64,000 nucleotides of DNA from NCBI GenBank assembly GCA_025174535.1, contig JALBUN010000048.1, positions 310,001 through 374,000 on the forward strand. The letters run 5' to 3'. The position numbers and the translations under genes were made by a program. The stretch is from Cantharellus purpuraceus. Lineage: Eukaryota; Basidiomycota; Agaricomycetes; Cantharellales; Hydnaceae. Positions 10,416 through 21,700 of this stretch are shown here, one piece after another; position 1 is the stretch's first letter; the number at the start of each line of letters is the position of its first letter. The notes beneath the pieces were generated by a model that made no database searches, had not been told where the DNA came from, and saw only the letters and a list, made by a program, of their open reading frames with translations.

Positions 10416-11295
10416 AACAGCCTTGACCCCCCCCGGGCCTTGACCCCCGCACCTCACCGCCCCGCTGCCCACCCTCCATTCCCTCACACCCCCACCCAGT
10501 GTGCACTCCTGCAGCACCCTTGCCCTGACCACATCCCATGCATCCCCAACAGCTGGCACCGCACTGGCTGACATGAGACCCCAGCCCATGCACATGGCCC
10601 ATCTGCTCGGCTAGCTCTTATGTAAAGACAGCTCTCAACGCCTGCGTGCATGCCGCACTCGAAACAGTCTGCATGCACGGGCAGCATCACTGACGGCCTC
10701 ATAGTCCCTGCTGAGACCGAACCAGGCGTGTGGCACATGGCCTCAAACTCGTGAAACGCATCGCGCTCCAAGTCCTGCTTTTGCCCAACCTCTGGGAAAA
10801 CACCTTCTGGCGTGACCAGGCAACCCAATGCATAGAAGACTATTATCCTCGACATGGGTTCTGGCCCAACAATGACACCAAAGCCTGAGACAAATTTTCA
10901 TAGAAGAGGCGGATGGCATTAGACTTTTCACGGGTGATGCCTGATGGGGCATCACCCGTGAAAAGTCTAATGCCATTTGCCTCTTCTATGGATGCCACTC
11001 GTGAAAAGTCCAATCCCATCCGCCTCTTCTATGAAAAATGCCTCAATTGAACTTGGCCAGACCACATTGTTTGCCACCCCCATCTATAGGCCGCTTGCTG
11101 ACTCCATCCTATCCCTTGCATGGTGCCAGGTCCACATGTGGGGGAAGAGGTGGCAGGACAAGTGGCAGGGCTGGTGCCACCATTTGAACACCCTGTGGCA
11201 CCGCACTGGCTGACATGAGACGGCAGGGCATGGGCATCGCCCGTCTGCTCGTCCAGCTCGGTCTCCCCATGTCGCCTCCCGACACCCTGCCTCTC
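10416..11295 (+). pseudogene. Multi-copy unknown coding-like block, copy 2
   Basis: The segment repeats parts of 6120-6900 in direct orientation, including the stretch encoding LPNLWENTFWRDQ (10770-10810), the Trp-rich stretch (11100-11210) and the 3' piece encoding ADMRRQGMGIARLL, which also appears near 10565-10615. At about 11296 the homology stops and minus-strand DUF6535 sequence begins. It contains the palindrome at 10899-10990. No family recognised. Confidence 0.45.
10899..10990. repeat. Second long palindrome
   Basis: Left arm 10899-10941 and right arm 10948-10990 are reverse complements with two mismatches around the spacer tgatgg. The outer arm sequence (catagaagaggcggatggcatt) resembles that of the palindrome at 6251-6368, but the inner arm ends differ. 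A third partial arm follows at 10991-11045. Confidence 0.88.
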
Positions 11296-11945
11296 CCCAT
11301 GAGAGCAATCCCAAAGAAGAGGAGCGACATCTGCAGTAGGATCAGAAGAGTGGCGATGATTGTGTTGAAATGCCATGTTGCCAGTGCATCCAGCTTCTTC
11401 TGCCTACACTGGCAGCGTTCATGCAAGGCGCCTTGTCCGAAACGCATTGTTTTGAAGTGTCCCAGCCACACACTGCACCGAATGCAGCCAATAGACTGCT
11501 AGAGAGACTTGTGTATGCCAGCGTCTGGATCCAAATAGTCATAGAACTAGGTCCATTCCAGACGGGAAGGGATGCCTGTTGAGCAGGAAACATAGGACCA
11601 TTGATTGTGTTGATTAGTGTCATTAAGAGGGCGTTGGTGGTGTCACTGGGAACTGGACTGAGACTCAATTGCATGTTGATGATGGGGGTCGAGCTGACGG
11701 CCAAGAATAAACCAGCCTGAATGTCATGTTTTTGAGTGATGGTCAACGAAAAGGATGAAGCACATACGAATATAAGCAGTACATCTAGACCTCTCAATCA
11801 GCTCGTCATCATGCTTTTTGTCTGGCCACCCATTCATATGTAGACCAGAAACACGAGGGGGCATCCTTTCTGGTCTGTTCAAACATATCGGATTCATACA
11901 TTGTGTCGAGGATGTCTTGGAGGACAGCCTCAGATCTGGTCGCAA
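11296..11945 (-). pseudogene. DUF6535-family membrane protein, broken
   Basis: Minus-strand frames encode HDDELIERS, then QAGLFLAVSS, DTTNALLMTLINTINGPMFP, SLPVWNGPSS and IWIQTLAYTSLSSSLLAAFG, followed in another frame by RRQKKLDALATWHFNTI and LLQMSLLFFGIAL. This matches the Agaricomycete-specific DUF6535 layout of a cytosolic start and several membrane helices. It is broken by a frame change near 11440 and a stop/frame change near 11800, and is cut at 11296, where it abuts the multi-copy block. No role is established for this family; it is usually a lineage-expanded membrane protein. Confidence 0.7.
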
Positions 11946-13250
11946 AACGTCAGCATAGAATTAGATAAGGAACTGTGCACTCACTTTGTCATTGGTTTGT
12001 CTGATACGACACACTTGGAATTATTGGCACCATGTTCCTGTGTTGCCAATGTCGTTGGAATGCCAGTTTGGGGGAGATCTGGATCTTGTGAGGGTGATTG
12101 CAGTGCATGTATGGTGTCTATCACACTTTATAGGCTTGCTTCCGGCCTGGTGGCAGGCCACCCTTTCAACCTGTTAGTTCAAGAAGTGCGAACCGAATGA
12201 GTCATCGTGTCATTCTCACCATTGTATGATGTATCAATTGAACCATCCTGGTCCTGATGAGCTAGAGGACACCCCATGTGCCCAGCCTGCTCCTGTGGCA
12301 GAGTGTGTGATTTATCATGAGGGGGGCCTCTGGGCTGATCGCACACCGTCAGCATCCATTTAACATGTTAGATCAGGAGGTGTGCACTCACCAAGTCGAC
12401 GGTTGGTTAGACTCTGCAGAGACCGGTGGATTACTTGCTTGCACGGCGAGGTCAGACATGGTGGAGGGAAATGTGTGGTTATTGGTAGGAGGCACTGATT
12501 AACTCCTAACTGCCAGACCCTGTATTCTGCTTCTTGAGATGTCATCGCCCTTCGCTCCCACATCTGGCACTAGATCACTGGTTAACGTGACAGCGTGTGC
12601 AAGGAGCCTGCCTAAACCGGAGTCCTGAATGGTAGTATAGATAATCTCCGACTAAACTAAGCTCTGAGACATGTCTATCATATATAGGTAGATAGGGTAG
12701 ATACATGTACACTAAGAAAATAGGAGTCCCCTGGACCTCGACTATATACTTGGTTATGACTGGTCTACTGGTTGTACTAAGTTGCCTTGAAGTCTGAACT
12801 TATAACTCTTACAGCGCGTCAGTCACATCTAACATCACGTGCATGTACAGAGTTCTAACCGGCCTAGAAGTGATTGATAGTGTTTGTGGACCTATACATG
12901 GCAGGTGAGTCGGAGGCAGGTCTCTGGGTAGATCGTGATGAAATACATACAGCTACTGTCTGCTGCCATGATCACCTCGAGCTCCACAGGCAAAGGCACA
13001 CTCCCTCTTAACGCCTCCAGAGGCCTACCAGAAACTTTCATGCAGTGAGGAAAGGTTTGTACAACGCCTCTATGATGGATTTGGTGGCTCTAGTCTCTGA
13101 CGGGCATGTGGGTACTGAGATGTTGCTGGGGAAGTCTTGGGACGACAGGGATACCGTTACTCTGACATCATCTGCAGGGGGCTGAGAGAATGGTCAAAAA
13201 TTTTACAGTCTTCTTCATGTTCATTAGGACACCACTCAGACTTGATGGTA
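11946..13250. other. Unassigned, possibly decayed DUF6535 gene ends
   Basis: Two diverged copies of a segment (aacgtcagcat...gtgcactcac near 11947-11985, and cgtcagcatcc...gtgcactcacc near 12347-12392) are visible. On the minus strand they end in gtgagtgcac, which looks like a splice donor. From 12600 to 13250 I see no gene, only a tatatatagg motif near 12680. Confidence 0.3.
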
Positions 13251-14180
13251 TTACCAGATGATATGGTTGACGGCACTGTTTTCACGAGTCTCGCATGGGA
13301 CTGCGGTGGATGACTGATTCATTCGTTCCATTTGTCCGTCTCCTTCAGGGTGGTATCTGGAGGTGAAATGGAGCTTCATGTCAAGAGCCTTTCCTAATGT
13401 GCGGAAGAAGGAGGACATGAACTCTGAGCCCCGATCGGACGTGACATGCGACGGGACTCCATGTTTAGAGAATATGTGGAGAACGAACAATTTAGCTAGC
13501 GAGGTGGAGGTGATGGTGTCATGTGTCGGAATGAATAGTGACTGTTTGGTGAACCTGTTGACAATCACGAGTATGGTGTCATATCCAAGCGATGGGGGGA
13601 GCTTCTCTATGAAGTCCATGGAGATGGAGTTCCATGGTTGCTCCGGGATCGGAAGTTGTTTGAGCGTTCCATAGGGTTTGTGCCTTTGTGATTTTGAGCG
13701 CATACACGTGGTGCAGGAGTTACAGTAGTGTTGAATGTATTCCCGCATTTTTGGCCATACATAGTCTCGTCGGATTAATCCTTGTGTGCAATTTTGCCCG
13801 AAGTGGCCGGAGATCGGGTGATCATGATAATACTGCAAAACTTGGAGTCGGAGGCCGTTGGTGTTGGGGACGTATATCCAGTTGTTGTGTCGGAGGTGTC
13901 CTTCGGGGTCAAGTGACCATTTCGGATCAGAAGGGTTGTCCAAGTGTTTAACTGCAACAGGATTGGATCGGAGTGATGAGCGGATGTCGGAATGGAGTTG
14001 GTCAATGTCCATAATGGTGACAGCTCAGAGAGTGGGAGTCATGAGGGTGGATGCTCGTAGGGACAATGCCAGCTGCTCGTTAGTAAACACAGGACAAAAG
14101 TTGTGTGGGTTTACAGTGGCATAGTCGCTATTCCCCTCTTTAGGGTAGACGTCCCAGCATCTAGTTAGCGCGTCAGGTTT
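13251..14180 (-). pseudogene. Gypsy-3 pol fragment: RNase H end and integrase
   Basis: On the minus strand the frames run from GAKPDALTR (end of RNase H) through the H2C2 zinc-binding segment (HDHPISGHFGQN...YCNSCTTC) into the integrase core, with SMDFIEKLPP, TSDRGSEF and YHPEGDGQMERMNQS giving the D, D and E residues. One stop separates the first part near 14020. After MNQS at about 13310 the match ends abruptly; the next residues of the family lie at 14187 on the opposite strand. Non-functional. Confidence 0.85.
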
Positions 14181-14345
14181 TGCTCCTGGAACAATATCTC
14201 CGAGTCTATTGTAACTATCAACAAGACAACTGGGCTGATCTACTTCTGATCGCAGAGTTTGCCTACAACAACGCTCCAAACGCAACTACCGGCATCTCTC
14301 CGTTCTTTGCTAATAGACACTTGGGTATTCTACTCAGTCACTGCG
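14181..14345 (+). pseudogene. Gypsy-3 integrase continuation, inverted
   Basis: The + frame encodes [20 protein letters not shown] followed by [20 protein letters not shown]. This is the stretch that directly follows MNQS in Gypsy integrases, here facing the opposite way to the piece at 13251-14180. After about 14340 the similarity is lost. Confidence 0.85.
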
Positions 14346-14599
14346 ATGACCTCAGGCAATCTTGTGGCTCACTGCGTAATTATTACTGCACATCCTAGAG
14401 TTAGTTTTCAAAGGACCGGAAGAACCCCATGAAGACATAGTAAAGTGTCCCTCCTCTTATGAAAACTCTTGCGTGATTATTTCACACATGAGAAACTTGC
14501 ACATACACCTCATCTGAAGCAAAGAACACAGCCAAGCCGATGTGAAAGCAGTAAATCTGCATAATTAGAGGACACTATTCATAATCGGCATTGATATCG

Positions 14600-15110
14600 A
14601 TAAAAAGGGGCCCCCATCAAATAATCGAGAGCCCAAGGCTTCAGCGAAACTTCCGTGTGACGCAATGCTCACTCTTCTGCGAAAAACACTTGTGGACGAA
14701 GCACGTCGCAAGCCTGAAAAATTAGTCCACCGAGGGATGGAGTTGGGGTGGACGAACGTGAAAGGATTGAGATAGAGTCGGCAGTTGCTAGCATACCTGG
14801 TCCAATGAGTCCATATTGAATAGAGGATCACTTGGACGAATACATAGGAGGCTGGTCGGGGTGTTCGTCAGTCTATTCCCAGCATGAAGTAAGATGTGAA
14901 CATGCCTGCTGGAGGGGTTTCCTGAAGGAAGATAGCCTCACACACAGGCTGAATATCCCCACATAAGCGGTCCACTGGCCTCAAGCGCAATAGGATAACT
15001 TCTGCAGCAAGCGCACGTATTTGCAACATGAGATCCACAAGATTGACATTTCCAACAACCTCAGATTCCATGTGTGACAGCTTTCATGACCACTGCAATG
15101 GAGCACAGTT
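14600..15110 (-). pseudogene. Unknown spliced gene fragment
   Basis: On the minus strand, frames encode ALAEQLCSIAVVMKAV, then VDLMLQIRALAAEVILLRLR and FLQETPPAGMFTSYFMLG, then NMDSLDQ followed by a GT-AG intron (gtatgctagc...tttttcag) and ACDVLRPQVFFAEE. The pattern of helical segments and introns suggests a real gene or gene remnant, but I do not recognise the family and cannot build one open reading frame. It sits just left of a solo LTR. Confidence 0.35.
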
Positions 15111-15323
15111 GTTCTGCAAGAGCATTGGCAGCGCTCCACATAAGGCATTGTTATGACTTGCCAGGTTACTATATCCAGTCATAAAAACTGTCATTGAGAT
15201 AGGACATTGCAGCCTCCTTAGCTGTGCCGAGCACGGGTATATCCTAATTCAACAAAGAAGCATGCTATTTCCATGAAGAAATGGGACGCAGCATAGCCAA
15301 GGCAGCAAATGAAGCCTCGCATG

Positions 15324-15851
15324 TGTTATGCACTAGGTCCAATTGGGGGTCAGAGATTGGATCGGAGGTCAGGTTGGAGGTTGGGTTGGGGTCGGAGTAT
15401 GTCATGGGGGTTGGAACGGACTTGGCTTCAGCTTATGTGCTGCGCCCTCACTAATACCGGTGTCTGAGATTTCGGAGACGGAGTACGACTTAGAGAGTTA
15501 GGATCGGACTTAGGAACTAGGTGTGATTCGATATTCAAACTGGGGAATGAAGTCCCCAGTCGGGCAACTTAAATACATATTTGAAATCTAATAATAATTA
15601 CTCTGGTAATGGGTCTCCGAGGCCGACGGCCTTACGTGAGTATGTCCGAATCCAACAGGGATGGATGTCCGGGTTCCTATGGTGATGCTGATGCATCAAT
15701 CGGAACCGGAGATGGATGGGCGGAATCAGCGGTGACAATCGGACAGGTAAATGGAGACGTAGCGGTTTCCAAATGGAGTATAGATTTCATATGCGCGGGG
15801 ATCTGAGTGGATCGGACAGGGATCTGGATGTTAATGAATATAGTCATAACA
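15324..15851 (+). mobile_element. Solo LTR, family LTR-A
   Basis: A 528-base copy, TGTTATGCACTAGG...AGTCATAACA, is flanked by a perfect 5-base target duplication gcatg (15319-15323 and 15852-15856). It is very similar to the copy at 9019-9545. No internal region remains. Confidence 0.93.
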
Positions 15852-15856
15852 GCATG

Positions 15857-17034
15857 ACAGTGGAATGCCATCGACTCACTTCAAAGAAGTCTGGATAACC
15901 AGAAGTGAGAATAAAGGAAGATTGAGGACCGGATACATTCCTCTTGATACGTGTGCTTCAGTGAATGTGTTAGACCTAATTTTCCCTAATGAATTCACAA
16001 ACCAGCGAGACCCTAATTATTTCAGACTATGTCAAAACAAACAATCCAGAAAGACGGTTCAGACAACACCATCACAGGCCAGGATCATGTCAGCAGTCCC
16101 TAAACAAGGTTCAGTCTCACCTAGCCAAATCAGTCCCTTAAGAACCCCGCCCCCTTTACATGCACAATTGGCGACATGATCCTGTGGTCTAAGCTGTCGA
16201 TATAAAGGCCAAGACAATTCCTCATCTCACGTCAACCCTTCGCCTCCCCACAGCAACCTACTCACACCGACTGATACTACCTATGTCATCAACATGAACC
16301 AGTATCCCTCAAAGTGTCATTGCCGAGACATTCACATCTTGCCCCTGCTCATCCGTTTGGCGTACGACTTATATATTCACAGTCCCACTTTTGAAAACAG
16401 TTACAACTATGCACCTTTTGAGATGCACTTGAAGCCCTCACCGTAACCAACCCCTGGTATGTCGAATAACTGACATGGCCACAGAAAGCCACTCACCTTG
16501 CTCTCGCTTCAGGGTTGCATTCCCAAACGGCGATGTCGGCGCCTTTCAAGAGGTGCCAATTTGTCTACTGTATGTCAACAAGCAATTCCAATGTCTAAGG
16601 CACATCACTCACTTGTTCTCCACTTCAGTGCCCCATTACTGGATGACCCAGACAACATTGCCTTTGGAGAGGCATCAATCGATGACCTCCCCGTGATGGG
16701 TCCGTCGGAAGTTGATGAGTAAGGCGATCTTCACTGTCACATGATACAGCAGACTGACTCTACCATTCTCAGAGCAAATTGAGAGAGGTTTTCCAAGGCT
16801 GGGCAGGGCCAGGGCTCTTTGACATGTGGCTCTGGGACGGCTCCCAACGACAGGATGCATTAGGGTCAGGTGAAGGCCTCGGCCTCCCAATGTCCCAAGA
16901 GCCAGTGCTAAGTGCACTCCACTCCCTAGCATACCTGTGGGACCTGCAGAGGCTAGACTATGATCCAGCTCCAGGTTGGCTGGGTAACCATACCAATAAT
17001 AGCACCGAACAAGTCATGTGCGCCCCAGCTTACT
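15857..17034 (+). other. Unassigned region with gene-like signals
   Basis: A TATA-like gatataaag lies near 16200. It is followed by ATG at 16294 and a 45-codon frame (starting MNQYPSKCHCRD), a good intron (gtatgtcaac...ccacttcag, 16570-16628), and an exon encoding FGEASIDDLPVMGPSEVDE. A later frame (16772-17035) encodes REVFQGWAGPGLFDMWLWDG. The phases do not join into one protein, so this is either an eroded gene or chance. Family not recognised. Confidence 0.3.
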
Positions 17035-17149
17035 AGGGCCGTATCCGTAACAGTGGTCCAGATTCAAGCTGTATAGTCTTCTGATCCAGACCCGATGCGG
17101 CTGCCATCAGGTGAAAAAGCGACAGGAGTGGCATACACCGCTGAATTGC
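17035..17149 (-). pseudogene. WD40 repeat fragment
   Basis: The minus strand encodes VAFSPDGSRIGSGSEDY followed by a stop where WD40 repeats have the variable loop, and then IW. This is the hallmark of one WD40 blade as found in fungal NACHT-WD40 proteins. It is cut on its left-strand side by the Gypsy-1 5' LTR at 17150. Only about one blade remains. Confidence 0.65.
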
Positions 17150-17511
17150 TGTCAGGGTTCAAATAAGTCATATTCTATTTTTAGTATTTTCTCTTGACAC
17201 CCCTATCAGCGCAGCCTGTCAGGGTGCGTCTCCCCTATTTCATTGCCCCTATCACTTCCCCTATCTTTCCTCCCCTATCTTGGTTCTCCTATCCGTCTCC
17301 ATCATTTAGTATAAAGACTTGCCTTGGTGCAGTGTGATCCCCTCAGCTTGATCTCTGAGGATATCCGCTGTACCAGGTAAGTCCCATGTATTTATCAGAA
17401 ACAGCTGTATAGACTGAGGATATCCGCTGTACCAGCTGGCATTATTTCTTATCGGCTCTCACTTATTGAGTATCTTGTTGTTGTGGCCTCGTCATCAGCG
17501 TCGCCCTCACA
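17150..17511 (+). repeat. Gypsy-1 5' LTR
   Basis: It starts TGTCAGGGTTC and ends CCTCACA. A TATA box (tagtataaagac) is near 17318-17325. The 20-base phrase gaggatatccgctgtaccag occurs twice, at about 17357 and 17418. The match to the 3' LTR continues for two more bases (ga), so the exact end could be 17511-17513. Confidence 0.92.
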
Positions 17512-17579
17512 GAAGATCAAGCTCATAAGGCGACCCCACACCTCATAACACTTTCCCTATTAACTACTTCACCGATACC

Positions 17580-18722
17580 ATGACCGATCAGCTCCCTGAA
17601 GCCTATTGGGACACTCTAGGTGAAAGTGGTGGCTTTCTGCGAGCATTGTTCAACACCCAGGCGCAGCAGCTCCAGCAGCTGCAACTCCAGAACCAGCACC
17701 TCCAAAGCCAGTTCGCCAATGTCCAGAACAACCTAGCAGATGCTGCCACTGCTGCCGCCATCGCTGCAGCACAGACCATCTCTCAGACCACCTCATTTCC
17801 CACACCTTCTCCTACATCGTCATCCGTTCGCCCAATAAGGGCAGCTGAACCAGCCAAATTCAATGGAGATCGTGCAGAGACGGAAGGTTTCATTCGCTCT
17901 ATCAGGCTTGCCATTGCAGTCCAGCCTACATCTTTCCCAGATGAGCGGACCAAGATCCTCTATGCCCTCTCTTTTATGACAGGAGGTTCTGCTGAAGTAT
18001 GGGCGCACAATGAGACACAGGCAGTCATTGACAGGACCTCACCGCTCTCCACCTTGGAGGAATTCATTAAGCAAGTGGAGAACGCTTTTGGGGACCCTGA
18101 CCGCTCTCGAACAGCACGAACAAAGCTACACGATCTTAGGATGACACCTGGCATGTCAGTGGATGAATACACGGCACAGTTTGAGATACTAGCAGGAAGG
18201 ACTGGGTTTAATGATGCAGCACTGGAAGATGCCTATGCCCGAGGGCTCCCTGCAATGATTCTTGACAAGATCCATGCACAGCCATCCCTCCCATCCAATC
18301 TCAAGGCATGGAAGGAAGCGGCCTGTCAAATTGACCGCAACCACCGTCGTCTTCTAGAAGTGAGACGTGCTCAGACTTCCCTCACTCCTGCCCGCTCTAC
18401 CCCATCCCGCCCTCACAGCACTCCGGTCATCTCTGTACCAACTACCTTGGCAACCTCTAATGGTGCTGCACCTATGGATATTGACTCCAACCGCCATCGC
18501 ATTGAGACTCGGACGTGCTATAACTGTGGAAAGCGTGGCCATATATCCCCAGCATGCCCTGAACCACGCAAGGAACGTATCCGAGCTGATCTCACACAAA
18601 CAGCAATTGCAGGCATGATATCAGAGTCAGTAGCAGCTGCACTGAAGGCCAAGGAAGAAGCGCAGAAGGCAGTAATTCCAAAGCAAGAGGAGAAGCAGGA
18701 TTTTCAGGCCAGTCAGCAGTGA
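17580..18722 (+). CDS. gag: Gypsy-1 Gag
   Basis: A 380-residue nucleocapsid/capsid precursor that packages element RNA into virus-like particles. The N-terminus (about residues 20-60) is glutamine/alanine-rich and likely coiled coil. Residues about 90-230 look like the retrotransposon gag capsid domain (FNGDRAETEGFIRSIRL, GMSVDEYTAQFEILAGR). A CCHC zinc knuckle, CYNCGKRGHISPAC, sits at residues 313-326 and would bind RNA. The start ATG follows the 5' leader (17512-17579). The stop TGA (18720-18722) overlaps the pol frame, which is -1 relative to gag. The frame is intact. Confidence 0.92.
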   Translation: MTDQLPEAYWDTLGESGGFLRALFNTQAQQLQQLQLQNQHLQSQFANVQNNLADAATAAAIAAAQTISQTTSFPTPSPTSSSVRPIRAAEPAKFNGDRAETEGFIRSIRLAIAVQPTSFPDERTKILYALSFMTGGSAEVWAHNETQAVIDRTSPLSTLEEFIKQVENAFGDPDRSRTARTKLHDLRMTPGMSVDEYTAQFEILAGRTGFNDAALEDAYARGLPAMILDKIHAQPSLPSNLKAWKEAACQIDRNHRRLLEVRRAQTSLTPARSTPSRPHSTPVISVPTTLATSNGAAPMDIDSNRHRIETRTCYNCGKRGHISPACPEPRKERIRADLTQTAIAGMISESVAAALKAKEEAQKAVIPKQEEKQDFQASQQ

Positions 18723-21700
18723 AGAGCATGCCCTGCCTGACAAACCGGTTTTCAGTTCTTGAATCATGTACTGTAGGGCTCACAAGCGATATGTTACACG
18801 CACACTCCCTTGTCCATCAGACTGAAACCAAAACAGCCATGCCTGAAACCCCTTCTCAACTTTCAGCTAAACATGATGACCCTCCTCGTCTCTACCTTCG
18901 ATCTGCAGACATCCGTCGATGTACAAGAATTCCCATGAAAATCCACTCGGTAGACACTGGATACCCTCTAGCTGTGGATGCACTCCTCAATAGTGGTGCT
19001 ACAGGAATGTTCATTGATGCAGAATATGTCAAAGCAGAGAAACTTCGAACACGCCCTCTACCACGTGCCATACCTGTTTATAACATTGATGGGACCCCAA
19101 ATGAAGCAGGTTCAATCAAGGAAGAAGTCGATCTCATCTGCACATATGGGACCCATACTGAACGTGCCACATTTTCAGTCACAAGCCTGGGAACCTTTGG
19201 CATAATTGTTGGGCACACCTGGCTTGTGAAGCACAACCCAGAGGTAGACTGGCGTACAGGAAAGGTACAGATGACTCGCTGCCCTGATTCATGTGGAGAA
19301 GTACCAGAACACAAAGAGCATTCGCTTGGTACAACTCCTTCAAATGGCAAGAACTCACACGGGCAACCCCAATACGAGGGAGACCGAACATTTGTTATCT
19401 TTGTAGAAGAAGACTTGGAGAATATCTATGCTGGTTCAACAGTTTCTCAACAGCTCGCACAGAAGGCTGCAGAATCCACTCCAGTCAAAACCTTTGAGGA
19501 GATTGTCCCAAAGGCGTACTGGGGATTTAAGGATGTTTTTGCAAAGGAGTCCTTTGACCAACTTCCACCTCGAAAACTGTGGGACCACGCTATTGAACTC
19601 ACTCCAGGAGCACAACCCTTCAGCACAAAGGTCTATCCAATGTCCCCAAATGAGCAGAAGGAGTTGGACTCATTCCTTGAGGAGAACCTACGGAATCATC
19701 GTATACGTCCTTCCAAGTCACCCATGGCATCCCCTGTCTTTTTTGTGAAGAAGAAGGACGGTAATCTTCGTTTTGTGCAAGACTACTGCAAGCTGAATGA
19801 TATCACAATCAAGAATGCCTACCCACTACCCCTGGTACCAGACATCATGAATAAAATTGCCACAGCCAATGCCAAGTACTTTACCAAGCTTGACATCCGA
19901 TGGGGATATAACAATGTGCGTATTAAAGAGGGCGATGAGTGGAAGGCAGCCTTTCGAACCAATCGTGGTCTATTTGAACCCCTGGTCATGTTCTTTGGTC
20001 TCACAAACAGCCCAGCAACCTTTCAGACGATGATGAATGGCATTTTCAAGGAGCTCATTGACGATGGCACTATGGTAGTGTTCATGGACGACATCCTCAT
20101 TTTCACTGAATCCCTAGAACAACACCACACGATTGTGCAATCTGTCCTTGAAATTCTTCGGGCCAACCACCTGTACCTCAAACCAGAGAAATGCCTTTTC
20201 TCGCAACAGAAGGTAGATTATCTTGGATTGATTCTCTCACAGGGACAGGTAGCTATGGACCCAGTTAAGGTGGCCGGAGTCAGGGACTGGCCCACACCAC
20301 GCAATGTGACAGAAGTCAAATCCTTCCTGGGTTTCATCAATTTCTATCGTCGCTTCATTGAGGACTTCTCACATATCGCAAAGCCTCTGAATCGGTTAAC
20401 AAAGGCAGATACACAGTGGTCTTGGATACCTGATGGCCCAGAACAAGAAGCCTTTGATAAACTCAAGCAGCTTGTCACGTCAACTCCAATCCTTGTCCTC
20501 CCAGATCAAACCAAGCATTTTCGACTAGAGACAGATGCTTCAGCATATGCAACAGGTGCTGTTCTATCTCAACTCTGTGACGATGAGAAATGGAGGCCGG
20601 TAGGTTTTGTATCCAAGAGCCTTTCAGATGCAGAGCGCAACTATGCCATCCATGATAAGGAATTGCTCTCAGTCATCCGTGGACTAGAAGAATGGCGCCA
20701 CATCTTGGAAGGGACCAAATACAAGATTGAAATCCTTAACGACCATCAAAACCTCACATATTTCCGTACAGCTCAAAATCTCAATCGTCGACAAGCTCGC
20801 TGGTCACTATACCTTTCTCGTTTTGACTTTGAACTGATCCACCGTCCTGGACGACATTCAGCCAAACCTGATGCCCTCTCACGACGTGTAGATCATAAGC
20901 GGGGGGAGGAAGATAACCAGAACCAGGTTCTTCTTGGCCCTGAGCTGTTCCACATCGATGCGACATCCACCTATCCAGGGCCAGAAGCTCAAATGATCAC
21001 AGGAGAAGGAGACATATTCCTGGTACGTGTGCGGAACTGCACCAACAGAGATGAAAAGGTTGTAAAGGCTCTTAAGGAACTTGGCCCCTCTCGGAATTTA
21101 CGAGGACAGGAATGGACCGAGGAGAATGGACTCGTCCTCTATCGTGGCAAGGTATATGTCCCTCTTGACCCAAAATTGCGCCATGACATTGTAAGGGCAC
21201 ACCACGATACTCACATTACAGGTCACCCTGGTCGCTGGAGAACAACAGAACTTGTATCCCGCAGCTACTGGTGGCCTGGATTTGGACGATACATTGCCAA
21301 ATACGTCAAGGGATGTGACCTCTGCAATCGGACAAAAACTTTCCCTGCTCCTCCTATGGGTAAACTCCTGCCTAATCGTGTCCCAGATCGGAGGTGGCAA
21401 GTGATATCTGTTGACCTTATTGTAGAACTACCCATCAGCCATGGCTATGATGCACTCCTTGTCGTTGTGGACCGTCTTTCCAAACGAGCACATGTTATCC
21501 CTACCACCTCTGACATCAACTCCATAGGAGTTGCACGACTTTTCCGAGACCATGTGTGGAAACACCACGGCCTTCCTGAGGAGATCATCAGTGACCGTGG
21601 CACCCAGTTTGTCTCTCAATTTATGCGTGAGCTCAATAAGCTTTTGGGGATCAAGGTTGCAGCATCCACAGCATATCATCCACAAACCGATGGTCAGACG

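Noticed and set aside
17512..17579. tRNA primer-binding site after the Gypsy-1 5' LTR
   Set aside because: gaagatcaagctcataagg does not match a tRNA 3' end that I can name; self-priming or another tRNA is possible, so no site was annotated.
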